A stretch of 24,730 nt of DNA from DATKKK01 sp035542975. GTDB lineage: Archaea > Thermoproteota > Bathyarchaeia > Bathyarchaeales > Bathycorpusculaceae. The first letter of the stretch is position 1. Every line of letters begins with the position of its first letter. A model generated the notes under the pieces. It was not told where the DNA came from. It saw only the letters and a list, made by a program, of their open reading frames with translations, and ran no database searches. Location of the stretch: positions 1 to 24,730 of the forward strand of contig DATKKK010000021.1 of NCBI GenBank assembly GCA_035542975.1, written 5' to 3'. This document shows positions 15,012-22,027 of the stretch, piece by piece. The translations under genes and the position numbers were made by a program.

Positions 15012-15425
15012 ATGGTTAGAAAAAAAGAGTTCATCCATGATAGGCGTGCTATAACACCTGTGTTAAGCACCTTGTTGCTTACTGTGGTGGCTGTTTCCAT
15101 CATGGCTCTTGCAACGACCGCAACTTACGTCATATCCACTAATTTGCGGGAAAACATGAGTGAACGGCTGATAATAGAGGATGTGTGGTTCAATCCTTCA
15201 ACTGGAAACATACACGTTTACTTGCGCAATATCGGAAAGATTTCAGTTCAGGTTTCCACAGTCTACGTTAATCACACTTCGCAAGTTTTCATTTCGCTTA
15301 AGCTAGAAATAGACGGGCATGGTTGGCTTAACGTTTCGCAAACGTGGACTTCTAACAGCCTGTATTACATAGATGTTGTTACATCAAGGGGGACGCATGT
15401 TGGAGGCTATTATGAATCGCCTTAG
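15012..15425 (+). CDS. Type IV pilin-like protein (small)
   Basis: A 137-residue protein from the ATG at 15012, which has GAGGTG (14996-15001) 10 bases upstream. An in-frame ATG at 14964 lies inside the previous gene and is unlikely. The N-terminus is a class III signal peptide: a short basic leader (MVRKKEFIHDRR), then ITPVLSTLLLTVVAVSIMAL. This matches the archaeal pilin N-terminal domain, which a prepilin peptidase cleaves after the basic residues so the hydrophobic helix can join the filament core. The rest is beta-rich, with sequons (NHT, NVS) suggesting surface glycosylation. It is probably the structural or minor pilin of this operon. Its end overlaps the large pilin-like gene by 14 bases, so the two are likely made together. 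Confidence 0.83.
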   Translation: MVRKKEFIHDRRAITPVLSTLLLTVVAVSIMALATTATYVISTNLRENMSERLIIEDVWFNPSTGNIHVYLRNIGKISVQVSTVYVNHTSQVFISLKLEIDGHGWLNVSQTWTSNSLYYIDVVTSRGTHVGGYYESP

Positions 15426-17673
15426 ATTCAACAAGCGAGGAGTAAGCAACGTAATAGTCGTCATGTTAAGCCTCGTATTAGTCGTGATAATAGTTGCCAA
15501 CGTGGTGCTTTGGAGTTATCAAATGAACCAACTTGATTGGGAGAAGATGGAAGAAAAAGTAGACATAACAAATGTCGAACATTTCAACGGCTCTTCTTGG
15601 TTCACAACCAAAAAAGAATACACAGTTAACGAAGGTGCTCACGTAAGCGGTAGCTACACTGACACGCAAGCTGTCGACAACAATTATGAGCGATTTACTG
15701 AGACGATTACAACGCCTACTTATTACCCGAACGGATACAATATTTTATATGGAACCTACCTTTCTGGTAGTGTTCCAAGCAGTATTCAGACAGTTGACTC
15801 AGAATACTTTATTACAAGAAGCGCTGCAACATCATCCGCAACTGTAGCATACAATCCTTTAGGCTACAATTTACTTGGAAGCACAACATTTGTTTCTGGA
15901 GCAATTAGCAATCTAACATTAAATGATGGTGTCTATATGACTTTTAGAAGTTATGTATCACACTCATCTTCAGGCACATTTGGCTACACAACAGCTGGAA
16001 GTAGCTACACCACTGTTAACACAAACTACATGTATGGAAGTATCTTCACTTCTCCAAATTACAATGGAATAGTTGCCCAAAGCATAACATTTCGTGGAAG
16101 GTCAGGCTCAGGTACAGCTAATGTTAAATGCGTTTTAGTTAGACATAGTGATTTAACAATAGTTGCCGTCGGCAACCCTGTTTCAGTCTCAACAACGGTA
16201 AATTGGTATTCAAGCATTTTTGCCAGTCCTCCAAGTTTATCCGCGAATACTGAATATGTTATAATGTTAATTCCTAGCGCAAACACACGCTTCTATTACG
16301 GTTCTGGCTCTACAGATCAAGGACACTATGATACAACCAACAGTTACACTACACCAACAAATCCGACGGATGCAACACATAACAACAACCAATATAGTGT
16401 TTATTGCACCTTTGCATATCCTTCTCAATATACGTGCGAAGCCGAGTTCACTGGAACGTCAAACACAGAATCATGGACACAGCTAGTCTGGACGACGGAC
16501 AGCGGGTTCACAACCGATAGCGTGCTAGCAACATTTCAACTTTACAATTTTCAAACAGGAAGCTACCCAACAAGCGGAGATGGATATTTATCAGGCACTA
16601 TAGGAACAACTGATGTAACTAACACGCAAACGATAACAACAAACCCAACATATTTTCGAGATGCCTCTGGCAACTGGAAACTAAAAGTGAAAAGTGTAAA
16701 AGATACTAATTCTCAGTTTGATTTTAAAGCCGATTGGATAGAGTTTAAAACAGAGTACTACAATGAATACGCTGCTTCAACAGAATTCACTTTCTCAAGC
16801 ATGACAACGAAAATTCCTGCGCAACTAAACTTCACAATTGTCAGCGAATACAACGTAGCCAACGTAGGCGTGACTATTCAAGTTTGGAATTACTCTTCAT
16901 CAGCATACGTAACCAGTGGAGAAGGATACACAGAATACCTATCATCTGGAACAAACGAGACCAAAACGCTCAGCATCAACACTAACCCACAATTCTACAT
17001 CTCAAACGGAAACGCCAAAATCAAGGTCACTGGAGCAAAATCAACGACTACGCAATACCTACAGAAAATAAACCAACTAAAAATTGGCTACAAAATCGAA
17101 AACCGACTTAACATCAACAATACCTACACGATTGACCTATCCACGTATCCTTCAGCATCTATTCGGACGGTTGAAATCCAATTAAAGTTCAGAGCAAGCG
17201 ACAATGGCGAAAAATGGTATCTAAACGCCTACAACTGGACAAAAGCGGCATACAGCGATACTGGTTTCAACTCAACGGCTGGGTACACGCCTACAACAGG
17301 CTGGGATTATTATGCTGTAAATCTTACGACCTGTTGGCGCAGCTACGTTTGGAGCAACGGCACAATGTGTCTACAATTCACAGATCAAAGCGCAGACATC
17401 AACAGTACAGCAATCGACGTAGATTTTCTGGGCGTGAAAATCGTGATTGATGGAACGCGTTTTTCATTCAAGAATGAGGGAGCTTTAACTTCTCATCTGG
17501 TATCTCTATGGATTACGAATACGACGACTCATCTGCATTACGACATTAACCTGTTTATTAATTCTGGAGAAAATGCAACATACATTAGAGTGGATATACG
17601 TCTGCCAACAGATAACTTCGTGGTGAAAGTTGTTACAGAAAGAGGAAACATGGCTGTGTTTACAAACCATTAG
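15412..17673 (+). CDS. Giant pilin-like protein with two sets of internal repeats (putative adhesin)
   Basis: A 753-residue protein. The ATG at 15412 is chosen because GGAGG (15402-15406) lies 5 bases upstream; an ATG at 15397 would add 5 residues. Residues 1-35 look like a class III pilin signal (RLRFNKRGVSNVIVVMLSL), but the ectodomain is over 700 residues, far larger than a pilin. About residues 70-98, 109-137 and 152-180 carry three copies of a roughly 29-residue unit (G-x2-(V/L)SG ... (V)D-x2-Y). A beta-sandwich-like region follows (about 210-335). Then come three copies of a roughly 110-residue module (about 342-447, 457-562, 575-680), each with an aromatic-Asn motif (LYNFQTGSYPTSG, VWNYSSSAYVTSG, AYNWTKAAYSDTG). 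Many sequons (NWT, NET, NST, NGT) suggest glycosylation. A tip adhesin or minor pilin fused to binding modules is a reasonable inference. Confidence 0.8.
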   Translation: MNRLRFNKRGVSNVIVVMLSLVLVVIIVANVVLWSYQMNQLDWEKMEEKVDITNVEHFNGSSWFTTKKEYTVNEGAHVSGSYTDTQAVDNNYERFTETITTPTYYPNGYNILYGTYLSGSVPSSIQTVDSEYFITRSAATSSATVAYNPLGYNLLGSTTFVSGAISNLTLNDGVYMTFRSYVSHSSSGTFGYTTAGSSYTTVNTNYMYGSIFTSPNYNGIVAQSITFRGRSGSGTANVKCVLVRHSDLTIVAVGNPVSVSTTVNWYSSIFASPPSLSANTEYVIMLIPSANTRFYYGSGSTDQGHYDTTNSYTTPTNPTDATHNNNQYSVYCTFAYPSQYTCEAEFTGTSNTESWTQLVWTTDSGFTTDSVLATFQLYNFQTGSYPTSGDGYLSGTIGTTDVTNTQTITTNPTYFRDASGNWKLKVKSVKDTNSQFDFKADWIEFKTEYYNEYAASTEFTFSSMTTKIPAQLNFTIVSEYNVANVGVTIQVWNYSSSAYVTSGEGYTEYLSSGTNETKTLSINTNPQFYISNGNAKIKVTGAKSTTTQYLQKINQLKIGYKIENRLNINNTYTIDLSTYPSASIRTVEIQLKFRASDNGEKWYLNAYNWTKAAYSDTGFNSTAGYTPTTGWDYYAVNLTTCWRSYVWSNGTMCLQFTDQSADINSTAIDVDFLGVKIVIDGTRFSFKNEGALTSHLVSLWITNTTTHLHYDINLFINSGENATYIRVDIRLPTDNFVVKVVTERGNMAVFTNH
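15619..15951 (+). repeat. Three short degenerate repeats in the pilin-like protein
   Basis: The encoded protein shows YTVNEGAHVSGSYTDTQAVD then NNYERF, YNILYGTYLSGSVPSSIQTV then DSEYFI, and YNLLGSTTFVSGAISNLTLN then DGVYMT. The three align over about 29 residues with shared Gly, (V/L/F)SG, an acidic residue and Tyr in the same order, spaced about 40 residues apart. Identity is low, so the boundaries are approximate. Confidence 0.55.
16435..17450 (+). repeat. Three ~110-residue tandem modules in the pilin-like protein
   Basis: The first two copies align clearly: QLYNFQTGSYPTSGDGYLSG with QVWNYSSSAYVTSGEGYTEY, then ITTNPTYFRDASGNWKLKVK with INTNPQFYISNGNAKIKVTG, and closing KADWIEFKTEY with KINQLKIGYKI. 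The third copy is weaker (LNAYNWTKAAYSDTGFNSTA ... INSTAIDVDFLGVKIVI). This reads as tandem duplication of a beta-rich surface domain. Confidence 0.6.
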
Positions 17674-17681
17674 CAGGAAGC

Positions 17682-18656
17682 TTACTTAGGTAATTTTTCT
17701 TTTAACGCTTTTATCGCTTCTTTTTGATTCTTTGCCTCTATTATCTGGATGTTGTATAATTCCGCCATCTTCTTTCCATTCTCGCTCAACGCGGGAATCG
17801 CAATCAAGTACGCGTGATCAGGCGAAACGTCATACACTTTGGCAAACAAAGCGATTACCGGTTGTTCGGGCACAGCGTTTTCTGTGGAGGTTGCCAAATC
17901 GATCACAGTTACTTTTCGAGCCGTTGCTCCTTTGAAGGCGGCTATGTCAAAAATGTGGTTTGCACCCGACTTGCCTTTAAGAAAAGCAGGGCTTTCAACC
18001 TCAAAGCTGTTTTCGCGCAGGAAATCTCTTATCGGCGTGATAACAACCCAGTCTAGCGACACTTCATCTTTAACTTCCTCTTTCAAACTGTAAGCGTAAA
18101 CATCGTTAATCACGGCATCCTCAAACGTGGAGGTTGCATGGCAATTTCGACAGAAATGTGCAGTCACGGGTATGTCGAAGCTTTTGCCGCATTCTTTACA
18201 AGTGCACCATATGCCAGCTTGCCTATAATCCATGTCTAACTTCTTTAACTCGTCATGACATTTTGGACAAACGAGCTTGTTCCCCTTCTGGAAGTTCTTC
18301 TCAACATCCATGTATCCACATTTAACATGCTCGATCAGGGAGCTTTTTTGAATGTCAAACGATTTGCAATACGGACAACAATAACGGACAGAAATATTTG
18401 CGGAACTGCATTTTGGACAGTAAACAATCTTGTCGTAAAGGTGTCTGTTCAACACTCCAGCTTCGTAAAGCTTGTTCAAAAATTCCTCTGCCTTTACGTC
18501 GTCGCCGAGAATTTTTTCAACGACCGCGTATCTGTAACCAACTTCGGGGTCGTAAACTGGTTCGAGCTTGCTTATTTCGCCGCTTAGAAATTTACTTAGA
18601 AAAACCTGAGTGTTTCGATCTTTGTACAGATCGGCGCGTTCATTTTTGCTTGACAT
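17682..18656 (-). CDS. TackOD1-like zinc protein with a possible nuclease-fold C-terminus
   Basis: A 324-residue protein starting at the ATG at 18656. The N-terminal 75 residues are helical. Residues 80-172 hold many Cys pairs (C80/C83, C93-C97, C113, C130/C133, C151/C153/C156, C169/C172). The run EHVKCGY ... CPKC ... DYRQAGIWC ... CKECG ... CRNC is the pattern of the TackOD1 (thaumarchaeal output domain 1) zinc domain. Residues about 225-320 (GANHIFDIAAFKG, KVTVIDLAT, then alternating strands and helices) resemble a restriction-endonuclease-like fold, but I see no clear catalytic lysine, so it may be a binding domain. It converges on the giant pilin-like gene with an 8-base gap. A role in controlling the pilus system is inferred from this position and from what TackOD1 domains are thought to do. 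Confidence 0.7.
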   Translation of the reverse strand: MSSKNERADLYKDRNTQVFLSKFLSGEISKLEPVYDPEVGYRYAVVEKILGDDVKAEEFLNKLYEAGVLNRHLYDKIVYCPKCSSANISVRYCCPYCKSFDIQKSSLIEHVKCGYMDVEKNFQKGNKLVCPKCHDELKKLDMDYRQAGIWCTCKECGKSFDIPVTAHFCRNCHATSTFEDAVINDVYAYSLKEEVKDEVSLDWVVITPIRDFLRENSFEVESPAFLKGKSGANHIFDIAAFKGATARKVTVIDLATSTENAVPEQPVIALFAKVYDVSPDHAYLIAIPALSENGKKMAELYNIQIIEAKNQKEAIKALKEKLPK

Positions 18657-18986
18657 CAGCGGTCTCGACCGAGCTACGGCATGTATTATATTTCGAGTGT
18701 AACCATCATTTCTAAGACTTTACTATTAATAATTGTTTTCATTCTTGCCAAATCTTTTGTCCGACCTGACTCGAACCCTAATGCAAAAATTCTTTTAAGA
18801 TCAGAAAATTCCATTATTCCTGCACAGTCCTACCTAGCTCAACCCATATGACCTATTGTTATTAGAAATAAAGGACTTGGGGCTTAGTACTATAGAACCA
18901 GAATATGAAGGCAGACTTCACAGTCACATTTTTTAATCAGAACGACAATATTCCAATGCAACATACCAACAAGAACCTTAACATTT
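18657..18986. other. 330-base intergenic region between divergent genes
   Basis: It holds the promoter of the TackOD1-like gene (reverse-strand TATA-like AAATATAATACAT at 18681-18693, about 31 bases before its ATG). A short inverted repeat CGGTC-TC-GACCG (around 18660-18671) sits between that TATA and the start codon. A second TATA-like ACATTTTTTAATC (about 18926-18938) faces the membrane protein gene on the right. A T-arm-like stretch near 18763-18778 does not fold into a tRNA. I find no convincing open frame or other repeat in it. Confidence 0.5.
18681..18693 (-). promoter_or_regulatory. TATA-like box of the TackOD1-like gene
   Basis: On the reverse strand AAATATAATACAT is centred about 31 bases before the ATG, leaving a leader of about 5 bases. 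The inverted repeat at 18660-18671 would cover the transcript start and could bind a repressor, though it is short. Confidence 0.5.
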
Positions 18987-18998
18987 ATGGTGAATCAG

Positions 18999-19847
18999 AT
19001 GTCAACCTCAGACATTTCGAAACGTCCAACGAATCGGTGGACAACATTGAAAGAATCATCCGGGACAATTCTTTTCCTGCTTGTAGCAGTGTTGGCAGAG
19101 TTCCTAGTTGTTCTCTACGCCCTGAGTTTAGGCACTGAAGACCCGTCATTATTACAGTGGAGCTTTCAGTTTCCAGGCACGGGGTGGAACGTCACTTTAG
19201 CAGTCAGCCCGTTGTTCCATCTGGTTCCAATAGCAGTCATAATTGCTCTCACTGCCACTTGGATATACTTGACAAACCACGCAGTTGTTAAACCCCAGCA
19301 AACATGGAGGGGGAAAACTGGACAAGCCCCGAAAGCAGGAAAAAAGGCACAATCAAAGATAAGCCGCGCATTTCAACGGTTTTTTGGAAAGATAAGATCG
19401 GGATTGCTGAAGATTAAGGGTTTTGCGTACCTAGAAAAAAAGATTAATTCCAGAAGAACATCCATAAGGAGCGCGTTGATAGTGCTTCTGCTTTTCGCGT
19501 TTTTCGTCATATTCACTTCCTTACTGGTGTATCCGCAGATGATTTACCGAATGGTGTCGAACGCTTACCAGAACAACCCATCGATGCTCAGCTTCGTAAG
19601 AGGCGCCGGAGAAGCCTTATCACCCATCGGAAACGTTTTCTCAGGTTTGGGCAACGCATTGCTACTTGCGGCGCCTGGTTTCAGAGATTTCGTGACCAGT
19701 CTCGGAAACGTCATTGCACCCTTGTCTAATCTGGATGGCGCTGGAAAATACCTAGTTTTTCAGAACGCAGCCGCCTGGATTTCTGCTATGATAGCTCTTT
19801 TCCTAGTAGAGTTTTCGCAGAAAGGATACGGATACCGCAAACGATAG
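18999..19847 (+). CDS. Membrane protein of unknown function
   Basis: A 282-residue protein from the ATG at 18999, which has GGTGA 7 bases upstream; an ATG at 18987 would add 4 residues. Four hydrophobic segments are visible: GTILFLLVAVLAEFLVVLYA (about 23-42), HLVPIAVIIALTATWIYLT (about 74-92), ALIVLLLFAFFVIFTSLLV (about 158-176) and a C-terminal AAAWISAMIALFLVEF (about 257-272). Between the second and third lies a very basic loop (residues about 98-155, rich in Lys and Arg). A Gly-rich amphipathic stretch, FVRGAGEALSPIGNVFSGLG, follows the third. I do not recognise a named family; it looks like a conserved archaeal membrane protein. The next gene follows after 21 bases and may be cotranscribed. 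Confidence 0.7.
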   Translation: MSTSDISKRPTNRWTTLKESSGTILFLLVAVLAEFLVVLYALSLGTEDPSLLQWSFQFPGTGWNVTLAVSPLFHLVPIAVIIALTATWIYLTNHAVVKPQQTWRGKTGQAPKAGKKAQSKISRAFQRFFGKIRSGLLKIKGFAYLEKKINSRRTSIRSALIVLLLFAFFVIFTSLLVYPQMIYRMVSNAYQNNPSMLSFVRGAGEALSPIGNVFSGLGNALLLAAPGFRDFVTSLGNVIAPLSNLDGAGKYLVFQNAAAWISAMIALFLVEFSQKGYGYRKR

Positions 19848-19868
19848 AATTGAGTTAAGTGATTTTGG

Positions 19869-20732
19869 ATGGCTGATCACCCCAGGTTTGGTCCTGCAGG
19901 GGTTCCTCCAACATTCAGGTTAATGAATGCAAACTTGGGAGATGTTCCTCAGCTTCTGCGGGAAGAAGGGTTAGACGCTTTTGAGTATGAAGCCATCTAT
20001 TGGGGAGCCAAACCGCAGATTAAAAAAGAAGACGCTGAAAAGCTAGGCGGAGAAGCCATGAAAAATGATGTGTGGCTGAGCCTTCACGGTTCTTACTTCA
20101 TAAACCTTCTAGGCGAAAAACAAGTGGTTGAAGCAAGCAAAAAACGTCTAACCGCTTGCGCAACCGCTGCACAATGGATGGGAGCCAAGGTTGTTGTCTT
20201 TCACCCTGGATTCTATGGCAAACACGCCCCAAAAGAAGCCTTCAAAATTTGTGTTGAAGCCTTGAAAGAAATTGTCGAGACCATGAGAAGTCTTGGAGTT
20301 AAAAACGTCAGACTCGGCGCAGAAACCATGGGCAAGTCTTCACAGTTTGGAAGTTTAGACGAGATCATCGGCTTTTGCGAACAGGTTGAGCAGACTCAAC
20401 TCGTAATAGATTGGTCGCATCTGCACGCTAGAAACCATGGTCGGTTCAGGAAAGTTGAGGATTTCCGTAAGGTTGTGGAAGAGGTTAAAAGTAGGCTCGG
20501 CAAAGAAGCCGCGGAAAACATGCACTGCCATTTTACAAAGATTGAGTATTCGGATAAAGGTGAAAGGCGCCACCATGTGTTGGATGAAGCAGGTTATGGA
20601 CCGAGTTTTGAAATGCTGGCGAAAGTCATAGCTGAATTCAAGCTCAAGCCCGTTATAATATGCGAGAGCCCACTGTTAGACATTGACGCGGTGAAAATGC
20701 GCGACATTCTGAAAATCGAGCTTAACAAGTAG
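19869..20732 (+). CDS. nfo: Endonuclease IV (Nfo)-family TIM-barrel protein
   Basis: A 287-residue protein, the usual length for endonuclease IV, which cuts DNA at abasic sites with three metal ions. Metal-ligand motifs appear in order: LHGSY (H73), FHPG (H112), GAETMG (E152), IDWSHLHA (D181, H184), MHCHF (H219), RRHH (H235/236) and ICESP (E266). In bacterial Nfo the motif before the last His pair reads D-R-H, whereas this protein has R-R-H, so the third metal site may differ. An archaeal subfamily shows the same ERRH pattern, and some members of the AP2-like superfamily are sugar isomerases, so abasic-site cleavage is probable but not certain. It starts with its own ATG 21 bases after the membrane protein gene. 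Confidence 0.82.
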   Translation: MADHPRFGPAGVPPTFRLMNANLGDVPQLLREEGLDAFEYEAIYWGAKPQIKKEDAEKLGGEAMKNDVWLSLHGSYFINLLGEKQVVEASKKRLTACATAAQWMGAKVVVFHPGFYGKHAPKEAFKICVEALKEIVETMRSLGVKNVRLGAETMGKSSQFGSLDEIIGFCEQVEQTQLVIDWSHLHARNHGRFRKVEDFRKVVEEVKSRLGKEAAENMHCHFTKIEYSDKGERRHHVLDEAGYGPSFEMLAKVIAEFKLKPVIICESPLLDIDAVKMRDILKIELNK

Positions 20733-20749
20733 GAAATGCCTATGCGATA

Positions 20750-20758
20750 CTTTTTTAT
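20750..20758 (+). promoter_or_regulatory. TATA-like box of the tandem moeA genes
   Basis: CTTTTTTAT, centred about 46 bases before the ATG at 20801, predicts a start near 20782 and a leader of about 19 bases. It falls just after the stop of the endonuclease IV-family gene, so its T-run could also help terminate that transcript. Confidence 0.4.
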
Positions 20759-20800
20759 GCAGTCTAATGATGCTGTTTATGGGTACCCGTTTTGGTGCGA

Positions 20801-22027
20801 ATGAAAGGATTTCAAAAACTCATACCAGTCGACCAAGCACTAAAAACATTTCTGGCCGCAGTGCCTTCTAAAAAACCTAAAACTGTTTCAGTCACCTTGA
20901 CTTCAGCTTTAAACCGTGTGCTGGCAGAAAATGTGATAGCCAAAGAGGATTTGCCGCGTTTTGACAGATCAGCAGTAGACGGCTACGCTGTCAAAGCCAG
21001 AGACACTACTAGCGCCTCACAGTTTAAGCCAAAGACCCTAAGAATCGTCGAAGATAGAGTGGACAGCATGCAAGCAAAGCAGGTGTGGACTGGAAACCCA
21101 ATTCCAAAAGGCGCAGACTCGGTTGTGATGCTTGAAAACACCGAGAAGAACAAGGATGAAGTCAAGATTTGGGTTCAATTAACGCCAGGCGAAAACGTTT
21201 CCAAAAAAGGTGAAGATTTAGCGAAGGGAGAAACGGCTCTGCGAAGTGGAATTCGCTTGAAAGCACACCACTTGGGGTTGACTGCGGCGCTTGGAAAGAC
21301 CGAGATAAAAATTTTTGAAAAACCCTCAGTCGGCGTATTGGCAACAGGAAACGAACTTGCAGAAATGGGCAGCATTCCACAAGCGTATCAAATTTTCGAC
21401 TCTAACAAAGTGATGGTTTCTTCTCTATGCCGAGAACTAGGCGCTGAACCAGTGGATTTGGGCATAGCCAAAGACGACGTCGATGACATCGTTGGAAGGC
21501 TAAAAAGAGGGCTGAAAAAAACAGACTGCATGATCACCACTGGAGGCACGAGCGTCGGAGCAGCTGACCTTGTACCAGAATCCGTTAACATGATCGGAAA
21601 CCCAGGCGTCATCGTTCACGGCGTGGCTATGCGTCCAGGCATGCCCACTGCGCTTGCTGTAGTTGAGGAAAAGCCTGTAATGATTCTGTCAGGAAACCCT
21701 GTTGCAGCAATCTTCGGTTTTGAAGTTTTCGCTAGACCGTTAATATCCAGAATGATTGGTTTAGAGCGCACTGAGCTCAGATCGGTTGTTGAAGCACGAA
21801 TTACGAAAAGGACGACTGCAGCTCTAGGAAGAAGAACCTTCGTACGAGTTCATGTCTCTCAGAGTGAACATGGCTTTTCGGCAGCGCCTATCAGCGCCAA
21901 AGGTTCAGGCTTGATTTCAACGATGACTAAGGCTAATGGTTACGTCGTGGTCCCCGAAAACCGTGAAGGCTTGGAAGAAGGCGAGATTGTTTATGCATAC
22001 TTGTTTGATGATGTGGAAGTAGGGTGA
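20801..22027 (+). CDS. moeA: Molybdopterin molybdenumtransferase MoeA (first copy)
   Basis: A 408-residue MoeA, which inserts molybdate or tungstate into adenylylated molybdopterin. Marks in order: FDRSAVDGYAVKA (N-terminal domain), WTGNPIPKGADSVVMLE, SKKGEDLAKGE, VGVLATGNEL, the catalytic MoCF-binding ITTGGTSVGAADLVPE and ILSGNPVAAIFGFEVF, and a C-terminal beta domain. I prefer the ATG at 20801 because it gives the usual MKGFQKLIPVD opening; a TTG at 20792 and a GTG at 20795 lie in frame just upstream. It is directly followed by a second moeA with a 4-base overlap. Such pairs in archaea are thought to divide molybdenum and tungsten use, but which metal each takes cannot be read here. Confidence 0.93.
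   Translation: MKGFQKLIPVDQALKTFLAAVPSKKPKTVSVTLTSALNRVLAENVIAKEDLPRFDRSAVDGYAVKARDTTSASQFKPKTLRIVEDRVDSMQAKQVWTGNPIPKGADSVVMLENTEKNKDEVKIWVQLTPGENVSKKGEDLAKGETALRSGIRLKAHHLGLTAALGKTEIKIFEKPSVGVLATGNELAEMGSIPQAYQIFDSNKVMVSSLCRELGAEPVDLGIAKDDVDDIVGRLKRGLKKTDCMITTGGTSVGAADLVPESVNMIGNPGVIVHGVAMRPGMPTALAVVEEKPVMILSGNPVAAIFGFEVFARPLISRMIGLERTELRSVVEARITKRTTAALGRRTFVRVHVSQSEHGFSAAPISAKGSGLISTMTKANGYVVVPENREGLEEGEIVYAYLFDDVEVG

Noticed and set aside
18761..18778. A tRNA T-arm-like sequence on the reverse strand (GGGTTCGAGTC)
   Set aside because: The loop fits, but the flanking bases do not pair: only one of five stem pairs forms and no acceptor or anticodon arm is found. It is not a tRNA.
18905..19138. 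A 77-residue open frame overlapping the start of the membrane protein gene
   Set aside because: It runs in another frame through the start of the supported gene, has no ribosome site, and its amino acid sequence is of low-complexity, non-protein-like character.
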